Below, piece by piece: positions 7,099 through 15,424 of a stretch of DNA of 64,000 bases. This DNA comes from Methylotenera sp. Lineage in GTDB: Bacteria > Pseudomonadota > Gammaproteobacteria > Burkholderiales > Methylophilaceae. The notes beneath the pieces were generated by a model. It was not told the DNA's origin and did no database searches. It saw only the letters and a program-made list of their open reading frames with translations. The stretch covers positions 32,691 through 96,690 of the forward strand of contig JAURWJ010000101.1 in assembly GCA_030655015.1 (NCBI GenBank), in the 5' to 3' direction. The first letter of the stretch is position 1. The number at the start of each line of letters is the position of its first letter. Position numbers and translations under genes: made by a program.

Positions 7099-10000
7099 TT
7101 ACTTAAATGATTCTGAAAGTATAAGTTGTGGTTTGGCAAATTTTGCAGCAACATCTTTGCTTACCTCATCATCTTTAACGTTGTATTCTGCTGCAATTAA
7201 ATCAACTTGTTGTAGTAGTTGTGGTGGATTCATTGTGCCTTTTTTAGCCGCTTTTAATACTTTATCAACCTTGTCTGGCAGCTTGGTATAACGACCAATT
7301 TCAATTAAGGCGACTAGCTTTTTAATATGATCTTGCTGCTTAGGTGTTGCAATTGGCAGTTTTGCTAAATCTGCTAAAAACTTTTTCACGCGCATTGCCT
7401 TTACGCCAAGTGCTGTTGGCTCATCACGTTCTATAGCGTAGTCTTGCTCCACCTGCTCAAAATGGTTTAATGCTTGTTGCACGTGATCATGGTGCTGTTC
7501 AATCAATGCGGCTGGCTTTTCTGCTTGATCTGCTTTAAATAACTTAAATGCCTCAAGCGGTGTAATTTCTGTTGGTTTAGATTCTTCTATCCAGTAAAAC
7601 TCTAGCTTGTGAGAGGTCTTTAAAAATGCAGCTGTACCATTAGCAACTTCTGGTCGTCCACTATCTTTTGCTACGCGGCCAGTGCGGCTTTTCATCGGTA
7701 GTTTTCTGATTTTTTCAAACCAAGCGCGGTTTTCCTTTTTGAATTGGCGTAATTCGTGCAAGTATTTTAAGCGCTCATCTTCAGCCTCTTTGTATTCTCC
7801 ACTGAATAATTTGCTTTCATCCATAATTTCATCGGTAGAGAAAATTTGGTTATCTTCACCAAAGGTTGCATGGAAAGCCTGAATTTTCATGAAGGCAGTT
7901 TGCGTGAGCTTGATTTGCTCGTTACCCTGGGCTGAAGGATAAAACACGTAGTTGTATATTTGCGTGGCTGAAGTACCAATACGATTGACCCGCCCAATTC
8001 GTTGCATTAGTTTGGTTGAGTTCCAAGGCGTGTCGTAATGGATAACCACATTGGCACGGTGTAGGTTTACACCCTCTGCCAGCACTTCTGTGGTGATAAT
8101 AATGTTGTAGTCGTTTTTTTGTTCTTTGCCTTTTTGTCTATCAATCTCTAATGGGTAGTTTGCATCAAAGTTTTCGACAATCGTATCGTATTTTTCGCGG
8201 CGGTTTTCACTGCTGATTATCAGTACGTCTTCTCTGCCAGCATCTATTAATGCTTTGCTTAAGTAACTCACTGTGTCTTTAGACTCTGAAAAAATAACTA
8301 ACTTACCGTTAAGGTTGGTTTTAGGGTTTAGGAACTCGCTACTTAACTTGTGCAAAAACTCTTTTAGTTTAGGATCATCTTTAACAGCATCCCAGGCTTC
8401 AACAAGTTCATCTAACAATACGGCATCGTGCTGCAATTGATCTAAAAATTCTGGTGCAAAGTTGTCAGCTTTGAACTGTTGGTTTTTAGGTAGATCAGCA
8501 CTAATCCTTTCAATTTCTGCAGCGATTTCCTCGTCGGTAAGCCCTTTATCCATCAACTTATTGATATCGAGGTCTGGCGCGATAAAAATCTGGTCTTTAG
8601 CAAACATATCTATCATGCGAGCGTTTGCTTTTTGGAAGGTTTTTAATGAAGATTTGAACGCATAAAAGCTGCTCTCAATACGCTTAACGAGCTGTGTTTT
8701 AATAATAAATGCGAGAGATTTAGAAATGCGCTCCGCATTTTCGTAGTTTTCTTGAAATTCAGGCTTTAAACTGGCTACAGCCTGGTAACGTGCGTAAGTT
8801 AACTTTGATGGATCTGTTAGATAATCTACAGTTTTAAGGAATAAGGCGGATAAAACAGTATCCATAAAGTATTCCACTTTTTTAGGTGGGTTCACTTTGG
8901 GAAATGTAATTCCTTGTTCTTCTAAGTCTTGTTTGTAAGCGGGGATGCTCTCTAAGTCGGTGCGTGAGCGTCTAATCGTAATTGGCTGAATAATATTCTT
9001 GCGAATATCAGCGTATATGTCTCTGAGCTTTTCAACATCTAATGCATCTTCTCTTTTTAACTCTTTGTAGTTTGAGATGTGTCTATTAAAAAATGCGGTT
9101 AAGTTAGCTACTGGTAGCGTTGATTGCCTTGGCTCTTGGAATAAGGTTACTTGATGCAATATATCGTCTGGGCGATTGTTGAGCGGTGTAGCTGAGACTA
9201 GAATAACTTTCTTCTTATCAACAGATTTTTCACCAGAAATCGTGCCTTTGTTGGTGCGTGGTGCTTTGCAAATCTTTTGTAATTGATCGAAAGCGCCCGA
9301 AGTGTGGTTTCTAAACTTGTGTGCCTCATCCACAATTATTAAATCGTAGTCTTCCTTTAACCAATAATCTTGGTGACCATCTAGAATTTTTTGCAGACTG
9401 CCATTGCTAATGAATTTTACATATCGGTCTAGCTTGAATTCTCTAAATGTATTTTTCCAGTTTTTTTCTACTGCTGGAGGGTAAACAACTAAAATTTTAG
9501 TGTAGTCGCGGCCATTTTTCATAATGAATTTTTTCGCGACAAGCGTAGCAATAATCGTTTTACCAAGACCGACAACATCAGCTAGTATGAAGCCGTTATG
9601 CTCAAGCAACATGTTGAAGCCTTCATTTACAGCATCAATTTGGTAGCTTAGCTTTTTAAATTGGTCAGGTAAGTCTCCCAGTGCGTCTGGATCGTAATCA
9701 ATATTTTTATCAAAGTATTCTGTTAGTACCTTAACGTAAAGCTCAAATGGCGTTACTGTGTCGTTAAGGTGAGTTTGTTTTTTAATGTCCTGGACATCAA
9801 CTGGTAGCAATGGAATTGATTCAGCCCAAAGCTTTTCAAACTCATCGGTTGCGAATTTTACGTCTTGATAGTCATTAAGCTGGACGTTAAATTCATAGTT
9901 ATGCAATACCCCAGAACCAAGACCAGCGTCTGTAAAGTTTGATGAGCCTGTAATTACCGTTGCCTGGGTGTGCTCGTTAAATGGGTCAGGCCTGAATATG

Positions 10001-10419
10001 TAAATCTTTGCGTGAATTTTCTTGTCAGGATGGGCGCGAACTTCAATTTTCTTTGTGATTAGATCGTCAATAAATTGCAGTATGCCATCTTCTGTTTCTT
10101 TGTCGTACTTGGCTTCTGAGATGTCTTTTTTAATGTCTTCAATAAACTCATCTTTGGTTTTTTCACTGTTTTTGAAAAAATCCAGGCCTTTATCATTTGC
10201 TTGCGCAAGCAGCTTATCAACATTGATGCCAACTAAAATTCTGATTTGCGGTACGTGGAGTAAAAAAGGGCGTACCTTGAAGTAACCTGAAGAGCGAAAA
10301 TACCCTACGAGACTATCAAAAAACTTAATGTTTGGATTGTATTTCAATACCCCTTCAAACTTACTAATTAGGGTATTTTCATTTTCGTTAGTAAAGAATT
10401 TAGTAGTCATCAGTAGCAT
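7099..10419 (-). CDS. PLD-nuclease/SNF2-type helicase fusion
   Basis: The protein has 1106 residues. The N-terminal part has a phospholipase D-type nuclease signature (HAKIYIF near residue 135, then ITGSSNFTDAGL about 15 residues later). The middle has superfamily 2 helicase motifs: LADVVGLGKTIIATLVAKK (about 280), DEAHKFRN (about 365), LVSATPLNNRP and, in the second RecA lobe, VIHYDTPWNSTKLMQRIGRVNRIG. One HKD motif per chain implies a dimer if active. Such PLD-helicases accompany DNA methyltransferases in restriction-like defence, where the helicase translocates on and cuts unmodified DNA. ATG 10419 or in-frame ATG 10410 are both possible; neither has a strong ribosome site. TGTCGAT/ATCGACA boxes lie 64-122 bp upstream. 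Confidence 0.85.
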   Translation of the reverse strand: MLLMTTKFFTNENENTLISKFEGVLKYNPNIKFFDSLVGYFRSSGYFKVRPFLLHVPQIRILVGINVDKLLAQANDKGLDFFKNSEKTKDEFIEDIKKDISEAKYDKETEDGILQFIDDLITKKIEVRAHPDKKIHAKIYIFRPDPFNEHTQATVITGSSNFTDAGLGSGVLHNYEFNVQLNDYQDVKFATDEFEKLWAESIPLLPVDVQDIKKQTHLNDTVTPFELYVKVLTEYFDKNIDYDPDALGDLPDQFKKLSYQIDAVNEGFNMLLEHNGFILADVVGLGKTIIATLVAKKFIMKNGRDYTKILVVYPPAVEKNWKNTFREFKLDRYVKFISNGSLQKILDGHQDYWLKEDYDLIIVDEAHKFRNHTSGAFDQLQKICKAPRTNKGTISGEKSVDKKKVILVSATPLNNRPDDILHQVTLFQEPRQSTLPVANLTAFFNRHISNYKELKREDALDVEKLRDIYADIRKNIIQPITIRRSRTDLESIPAYKQDLEEQGITFPKVNPPKKVEYFMDTVLSALFLKTVDYLTDPSKLTYARYQAVASLKPEFQENYENAERISKSLAFIIKTQLVKRIESSFYAFKSSLKTFQKANARMIDMFAKDQIFIAPDLDINKLMDKGLTDEEIAAEIERISADLPKNQQFKADNFAPEFLDQLQHDAVLLDELVEAWDAVKDDPKLKEFLHKLSSEFLNPKTNLNGKLVIFSESKDTVSYLSKALIDAGREDVLIISSENRREKYDTIVENFDANYPLEIDRQKGKEQKNDYNIIITTEVLAEGVNLHRANVVIHYDTPWNSTKLMQRIGRVNRIGTSATQIYNYVFYPSAQGNEQIKLTQTAFMKIQAFHATFGEDNQIFSTDEIMDESKLFSGEYKEAEDERLKYLHELRQFKKENRAWFEKIRKLPMKSRTGRVAKDSGRPEVANGTAAFLKTSHKLEFYWIEESKPTEITPLEAFKLFKADQAEKPAALIEQHHDHVQQALNHFEQVEQDYAIERDEPTALGVKAMRVKKFLADLAKLPIATPKQQDHIKKLVALIEIGRYTKLPDKVDKVLKAAKKGTMNPPQLLQQVDLIAAEYNVKDDEVSKDVAAKFAKPQLILSESFK

Positions 10420-10482
10420 TGTTTTTATAGGTATTTAAACAACATTCTATTCGATTTTTCATTTTTGTTCATGATTATCCAC

Positions 10483-10541
10483 ATGTCGATAAAGTTGAAT
10501 TTTATCGACATGTTTTTTTAATGCGTCGATGTAATCGACAT
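10483..10541. promoter_or_regulatory. TGTCGAT/ATCGACA boxes upstream of the PLD-helicase
   Basis: ATGTCGAT (10483-10490), ATCGACAT (10504-10511), CGTCGAT (10524-10530) and ATCGACAT (10534-10541) form two inverted repeats with 13-bp and 3-bp spacers. They lie in the probable promoter region of the helicase-methyltransferase operon and are the same words as in the array at 243-350. A shared regulator is the simplest explanation. Confidence 0.65.
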
Positions 10542-10573
10542 AATTAGTTAATGGTTTGTCTCGGAAAATAATA

Positions 10574-10610
10574 TGACGTGATAAGAAAATGGCATTTTCT
10601 TATCACGTCA
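10574..10610. repeat. 37-bp near-perfect palindrome
   Basis: Arms of 18 bp (10574-10591 and 10593-10610, beginning TGACGTGATAAG) are exact reverse complements around a single G. The site lies between the helicase operator boxes and the ardA terminator. It could act as a hairpin terminator in RNA, but there is no T-run next to it. It could equally be a protein-binding or recombination site. Confidence 0.65.
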
Positions 10611-10656
10611 CGTTAAACATGTATAAAAAATACTATTTTCTTTACATATAAAAACA

Positions 10657-10670
10657 GGGGCGTATGCCCC
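10657..10670 (-). terminator. Rho-independent terminator of ardA
   Basis: The stem GGGGC/GCCCC with a 4-nt loop is followed on the minus strand by TGTTTTTAT. It lies 7 bp beyond the stop codon of the ArdA-like gene. Confidence 0.75.
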
Positions 10671-10676
10671 GTATTT

Positions 10677-11183
10677 TTATACTCCTGCCACGTTGGTGCA
10701 AGTGTAGGTTTGGTTGTTGTATTCAAATTCCACCAAGTCGCCGCCCATTTCACAATCTCGTGCAAACTTGTCATAATCAATATAATAACGGATGCTCTCA
10801 GGCACGCTATGCAGCCAGCATTCATCAAACAACTCTTCGGCTGCCTCACGTAAGCTTGATACCGTAATGCTTGGTTCATCCACCTTGTCTAAAGCCTGGC
10901 TTAATTTGTAACCAGCAACATTGAGTAAGTAATACAGGTTTATTTTTTCATGGTCGTCTAAGGTTTCAATGTCATCAAACCATGTGCTTAAATTGGCTTG
11001 GTTAATGCCACATGTAATAAATAGCGCCGCGTCATCACCATCAATAAAATCAATCTCAAACTCTTCAACTTGGTTGCCGTATCGGTCGGTTAATTTGGTC
11101 GATTTTTCAGTAAACTCATTGGCGTCATTAAAGTAAAAGCCTGCTGCATCGATGTTGTATGGATTGGCATATAGTGTAGTCAT
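10677..11183 (-). CDS. ArdA-like antirestriction protein
   Basis: The 168-residue product starts MTTLYANPYNIDAAGFYF and ends with a YYIDYDKFARDCEMGGDLVEFE segment matching the C-terminal pattern of ArdA proteins. It is very acidic, with many Asp/Glu. ArdA proteins are elongated DNA mimics that inhibit type I restriction enzymes and protect incoming conjugative DNA. The ATG at 11183 has AGGAG 8 nt upstream; an upstream in-frame ATG at 11282 would add 33 unrelated residues. It stands alone, with its own terminator and a long structured upstream region. Carriage beside restriction-like genes and mobilization genes fits a role in establishment of the element. Confidence 0.75.
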   Translation of the reverse strand: MTTLYANPYNIDAAGFYFNDANEFTEKSTKLTDRYGNQVEEFEIDFIDGDDAALFITCGINQANLSTWFDDIETLDDHEKINLYYLLNVAGYKLSQALDKVDEPSITVSSLREAAEELFDECWLHSVPESIRYYIDYDKFARDCEMGGDLVEFEYNNQTYTCTNVAGV

Positions 11184-11239
11184 GGTTGAATCTCCTAAAA
11201 GAAAAGCGGTTGCAATTAAAAATCTGCTCTTTGCTCGTC

Positions 11240-11590
11240 TTCCCCATGGGGAACGGAAAGGGGGATTGGTTTTTGTGTGCAATGATTTAGAGCAGGCTGA
11301 TTTGCCTACTCCTGATTGATATTTCGTTTACTGCTCCCCGCTCACTACGACTGGCGGGGCTGAAAACGAAAATCAGGGGTAGGGTTGCCTGCGAATTGCT
11401 TGGGCTTGGCTTTTAGTGCTGACGAAATTTGCAGCAGGAATGACAACGGGGTTTGGTTGGCGTGATGGTGCTAGGCAGCGCTCAAGAAAGAAAACTTAAT
11501 TCAAAAACAAATAACTATATTGACCATGTCTCATCGGGCAATATTCAAATATTACGAACAATGCCCTTATTTCTAGTTCAAGTAATTATA
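11240..11590. other. Structured non-coding region upstream of ardA
   Basis: No credible gene is seen between the ardA start and the protease stop. The region contains the 14-bp palindrome TTCCCCATGGGGAA (11240-11253) and a long imperfect hairpin at 11306-11382. The outer stem of the hairpin pairs the segments around CCTGATT / AATCAGG and TTCGTTT / AAACGAA; its apical stem is CCCCGC (11336-11341) / GCGGGG (11354-11359). This is the leader and probable promoter region of ardA, read on the minus strand. Confidence 0.6.
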
Positions 11591-14020
11591 TTATGAGCGA
11601 GCTCTAACTGTTAATGCTGTTTGTATGTCTGAAATTGTTGCACCACTAGACTGAAGCGCTCTTCTAAGTTCATTAAATACTGGTGCTGTTTTTTCAACGT
11701 CTTCTATTGTTAGAATTACCGAAAATGGAATACCATCCTCTGGAATGACTTCGCCAGCTCGCGTGATTGCATCAACGACAAGTCTCCATTGTGAAGAGTC
11801 TCCAACACCACTTTTAGTTATGCGCTGCCTTTTTTTTATCGGCCACCATTTTTGGCCATGCTCAATTCTCTCTTTTTCAAGCGTGCTATCTGAATCACTT
11901 TGAAAAAATCCACGATATGAAACTTCTCCTGTGTTCGTGTTAATTTTTTCCTGACGTAGGTAGGCGTCCATATTAACTCGAACATATTCAGCATCATAAC
12001 TTTGTACGGTAAACGGTTTATAAACCAGCGTCATTGTTACCTTACCTCTACATTTGCCGCCTTCACTAACGAGGCTTGCTGGCCATGAGAATGGAAATAC
12101 CAATTCATGCCTACCAATCATTGTTCCATTAAAAACAAGTGTAATTGCATATTCGTCTGTAATTAGCGAGTTCAATGCATTACGTGGCACTCCATGACCT
12201 ACAAAATCTTTTGCTATATGACTAAGCGATTTGTTATTTAATGCCTTGAGTGGCTCAGCATTATGTACAAGTATTCCAATTAAAGTTTCTCTAGGAATGT
12301 CGCCTTCTATAATATGGTTTAGGTTAGCTAATGTTTTAGCTACTAACGGGGCTGCATAACTTGTTCCGCATCCTTGAACAATATCCCCACCTAATCCTAT
12401 CGAAAACAAACCACTATTTTCTTCAAATCTGCCTCCAATGTGAGCCAGGTCTGGCTTAGCACCTAGAGCTGTTCCTGGGCCTCTTCTGGTGTATTCAGCG
12501 GGTATTAAATCCATGTCTTCTGATGGTGGGTTTAGCGCACCTACAACTACGGAGCGAATACTATCGGCAGGCTGAAAAATTCTGTCTTGTCCTAAGTATC
12601 TATATTCAGCAAGCATTCTTAATACATGATCAGCATCTGAAGGCCACGGATTTCTTTTAAGCTTTTCATCAAGATTTCCCGCGGGTAAGAGAAAAATTAC
12701 ATCGTGTTTATCAGAAATTTCATCAATCATTGCAGCAAATACGCTGTATGAATCATCTTCTACTCGCCTTAAAACCGAAAGTGACATGTTGAAAATTCGA
12801 GCTCCACTTGTTTTTGCATCAACAAGCTCAACATCTAGCTGCTCAAGAAAATCAATAAACCCATTCGGATAATAATCCTGATATTTAGCAGGATCGGTAG
12901 CATGTAACCCTAAATCATAAATTTTACATGGAGACTCTTGAAGGTATTCAGAGGGATTTAATGTGCCACCCAAAGCGGTTAGCCCGCCGATAAATGTTCC
13001 GTGCGATACATCTTGTGCTTCAGCATCTAAAAAATCAGTAGATCCTTCCAACCATGGATTTAGTATACCTTTGCTGTTTACTCCAGTATCAATTATGCCA
13101 AGAATAGGGTATTTTGCACCTGCATCAGGGGCTGATATGTCTACCATTACCCCTGTAGGATGTTGCATAGATTGGGTTTGGTTGATTACTGGGGGTAACA
13201 TTATCTTTCTAACTAATGGTTCCGCTTCTAGAAATGTTAACAATTGTTGATGTATTGCCATATCAACTCTTCTTGATGCATTGGTATATTCAGAGGCCAC
13301 TTTTATAACCAATAGTGGCGCTGAGCTCCACTTTTCCTCTAGCTCTTCAACAATGACAGGTAAGTTAAGTGCTTTAATACCTTTAACTAGCCTTTCAATC
13401 TCTGCTAAAAGCCGATTTTCATATAACCCATGTTGACGTTTTGCAATTGATTTTTTAGTGACAAACATCTGTACCAAATACATTCCGCCAGTGCGAGGAT
13501 TGGACAGCCAATCCACTGCCTGCTCAATAGAGAAGTTTCTTCTGTCTTCAGGCCGGTGCAGCCTTATTTCAGACACTCCACCTACTTCACTTCGCTCTCT
13601 AGATGGTTTAGCTTGACGATTACCTTTATGGTCAAGTTCCCAATTTGTATTTTCTTCAGCTTTGTTTATTGAGGCTTCTACGTCCGTAATGTTTTCAGGT
13701 GTAAGCTCTACAAACATTTCACCTATGGCACCACCACCAACTTCTTGTACTTTGTTTTCTGGGAATAGTTTTTTAATTGGTCTGTGTGATTTTGCCCATG
13801 CTTCGCTACTTAGAACTACGTGTGCATAGTTTACGGATCTACCTTCAAGATTAAACTTGTCTCGTATACTGCTAATGTCACCTAGTAGTTTTTGTTTGTG
13901 CTTAATGAACCCTTCATCAAATCCAGCGTAAAAATCTTTAGATGCACCAAAACCACCAGGCGTGGCAAGTTGGATATAGTTTTGAGTATTTAATACGATT
14001 TGAACTGGATTGTTAGCCAT
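11591..14020 (-). CDS. Subtilisin-like serine protease (S8 family), paired with AAA+ ATPase
   Basis: This 809-residue protein has the subtilase triad in order: Asp in GIIDTGVNSKG (about residue 311), His in SHGTFIGGLTALGG (about 338) and Ser in GCGTSYAAPLVAKTL (about 551). There is no signal peptide, so it should act in the cytoplasm. A 290-residue N-terminal region and a 200-residue C-terminal region are not recognised. It starts 11 bp after the AAA+ ATPase gene with AAGGGG as ribosome site, so the two form an operon. Cytoplasmic subtilase/AAA+ pairs recur in accessory DNA; the ATPase may gate or unfold substrates for the protease. A defence role is inferred from the neighbourhood only. Confidence 0.85.
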   Translation of the reverse strand: MANNPVQIVLNTQNYIQLATPGGFGASKDFYAGFDEGFIKHKQKLLGDISSIRDKFNLEGRSVNYAHVVLSSEAWAKSHRPIKKLFPENKVQEVGGGAIGEMFVELTPENITDVEASINKAEENTNWELDHKGNRQAKPSRERSEVGGVSEIRLHRPEDRRNFSIEQAVDWLSNPRTGGMYLVQMFVTKKSIAKRQHGLYENRLLAEIERLVKGIKALNLPVIVEELEEKWSSAPLLVIKVASEYTNASRRVDMAIHQQLLTFLEAEPLVRKIMLPPVINQTQSMQHPTGVMVDISAPDAGAKYPILGIIDTGVNSKGILNPWLEGSTDFLDAEAQDVSHGTFIGGLTALGGTLNPSEYLQESPCKIYDLGLHATDPAKYQDYYPNGFIDFLEQLDVELVDAKTSGARIFNMSLSVLRRVEDDSYSVFAAMIDEISDKHDVIFLLPAGNLDEKLKRNPWPSDADHVLRMLAEYRYLGQDRIFQPADSIRSVVVGALNPPSEDMDLIPAEYTRRGPGTALGAKPDLAHIGGRFEENSGLFSIGLGGDIVQGCGTSYAAPLVAKTLANLNHIIEGDIPRETLIGILVHNAEPLKALNNKSLSHIAKDFVGHGVPRNALNSLITDEYAITLVFNGTMIGRHELVFPFSWPASLVSEGGKCRGKVTMTLVYKPFTVQSYDAEYVRVNMDAYLRQEKINTNTGEVSYRGFFQSDSDSTLEKERIEHGQKWWPIKKRQRITKSGVGDSSQWRLVVDAITRAGEVIPEDGIPFSVILTIEDVEKTAPVFNELRRALQSSGATISDIQTALTVRARS

Positions 14021-14031
14021 TATTTTTCCCC

Positions 14032-15216
14032 TTAGGCAGCTTTACCGCGTTTTAGCCATCTACTAATTGTTGATTGATCTTTATGGAAAAGCTGTGCAAG
14101 CTCATCTTGTCTAAAGTTAAAATCAATGTCATCTGCCAATACTCTTGCCAAGTCCTCATGATCGGAAAGGAAAAGCTTACGTCTTGGTGAATTTACATGG
14201 TCGGCACTAAGGTGAACATTAAGTCTTAATGCATCCATTACGCTAAAATCTGATTGTTCTCGCATAACTTGATACCTTTTTAATGCGTTGCATAGTGCCT
14301 CAATTTCAGCGCCACTATACCCATCGGTTATCCATGCAAGAAAATCACGTTCAACGTTTGTTGCTTCTATGCCCTCTAAGTATTTATGAACAATACTATT
14401 CCTTGAAACTACATCAGGTTTTGGTACGAAAATTCTAGCGTCAAATCTTCTCCAAATAGCAGAGTCGAGCAACTGCTCATGATTTGTTATAGCTATTGTG
14501 AATCCAGTTGATGAGCGCTCATCTAGACATTGAAGTAATGTATTTACTACACGTTTGATTTCACCAACTTCGTGTGGATCGTCTCTAATCTTGGCTACTG
14601 CATCAAACTCATCTAATAGAAGAATGCATTTATAACGATTAGCAAATTCAAATAAAGTCGCTATGTTCCTTGCGGTCGTTCCCAAAAATGAAGAGATTAG
14701 TCCATCCAACCTAGCGGTGACTAATGGTAAAGACAATCTTGACGCTACAACATGAGCTAACTTTGTTTTACCTGTTCCAGGTGCTCCAAATATTAGACAG
14801 TTCAAAGGTGGCCTTATACCAGCTAATTTAAGCTTATCTAAATGAGCCCATTCATCTGCTAATGAGTCAATTGCAGCCTGAAGTGACTCGTTGAGGATTG
14901 GTGGTTCAACATCAGATAGCTTCGAAGGCAATAGAACTGTTGCAAGCGATGCGCCAGTTTCTCTGTCTACTGGAGGGATAATGCTTAACGGCATCGTCTC
15001 TCCGTTTAGAGCCTGACGAGATAAAATTACCCGACTAGGCTCAATCTTGCCACTTTGTTCGATTCCAGTTAAAAGTTTTGCCAATGAAACGGCTTGATCT
15101 TCATCGCCCTGTTTCTCTAACGCCTTTACCAGTCTATCAACATGGCGCTTCAACGCATCAGTTGGGTTTTGCATAGCAGTTCGGCAAACAGCAAGAACTA
15201 TTGAAAAGTTTTCCAT
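14032..15216 (-). CDS. AAA+ ATPase with C-terminal HTH, partner of the subtilase
   Basis: This 394-residue protein has Walker A GAPGTGKT (about residue 147), Walker B CILLLDEFDAVA (about 198), a sensor-1-like AITNHEQLLD and an arginine-rich AIWRRFDARIF segment, as in FtsH/katanin-type AAA+ proteins. The last 25 residues (DELAQLFHKDQSTISRWLKRGKAA) form a helix-turn-helix, unusual for this family and suggesting that it binds DNA, perhaps its own promoter, where several TGCATTA boxes lie. The ribosome site at the first ATG is weak; Met15 (MQNPTDALKRHV) is a possible alternative start. The gene precedes the protease gene by 11 bp. Confidence 0.82.
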   Translation of the reverse strand: MENFSIVLAVCRTAMQNPTDALKRHVDRLVKALEKQGDEDQAVSLAKLLTGIEQSGKIEPSRVILSRQALNGETMPLSIIPPVDRETGASLATVLLPSKLSDVEPPILNESLQAAIDSLADEWAHLDKLKLAGIRPPLNCLIFGAPGTGKTKLAHVVASRLSLPLVTARLDGLISSFLGTTARNIATLFEFANRYKCILLLDEFDAVAKIRDDPHEVGEIKRVVNTLLQCLDERSSTGFTIAITNHEQLLDSAIWRRFDARIFVPKPDVVSRNSIVHKYLEGIEATNVERDFLAWITDGYSGAEIEALCNALKRYQVMREQSDFSVMDALRLNVHLSADHVNSPRRKLFLSDHEDLARVLADDIDFNFRQDELAQLFHKDQSTISRWLKRGKAA

Positions 15217-15237
15217 ATGACTAAAAATTACCTTATA

Positions 15238-15326
15238 TGCATTAAATTTAACTAATTTGCATTATAGCAATATTTTTTTGCAATTATCAATATTATTTAT
15301 GCATAATATTAAATTAAAATGCATTA
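15238..15326. promoter_or_regulatory. TGCATTA boxes upstream of the AAA+/protease operon
   Basis: TGCATTA-type words occur at 15238-15244, 15258-15264 and 15320-15326 on the plus strand, with an inverted TGCATAAT at 15300-15307. The DNA is otherwise very AT-rich. They lie within 110 bp upstream of the ATPase ATG and could be operators for the HTH of that protein. In AT-rich DNA some could arise by chance. Confidence 0.35.
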
Positions 15327-15424
15327 TTTAACAATAGGATGCGGCTTTTGTATTTTTAAATGTCCAACTTTTTGAATTGCTTCAATTACTTCTGTATAAA
15401 GTTATTTTTTAAAGGCGCTTTTAT

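Noticed and set aside
3643..10419. A full DISARM or BREX system
   Set aside because: Only a methyltransferase and a PLD-helicase are present; the other genes of those systems are not seen in the flanks.
10613..10879. 88-residue frame on the minus strand overlapping the end of ardA
   Set aside because: It overlaps the ArdA-like gene and its terminator in another frame, has no ribosome site and looks compositionally like a shadow.
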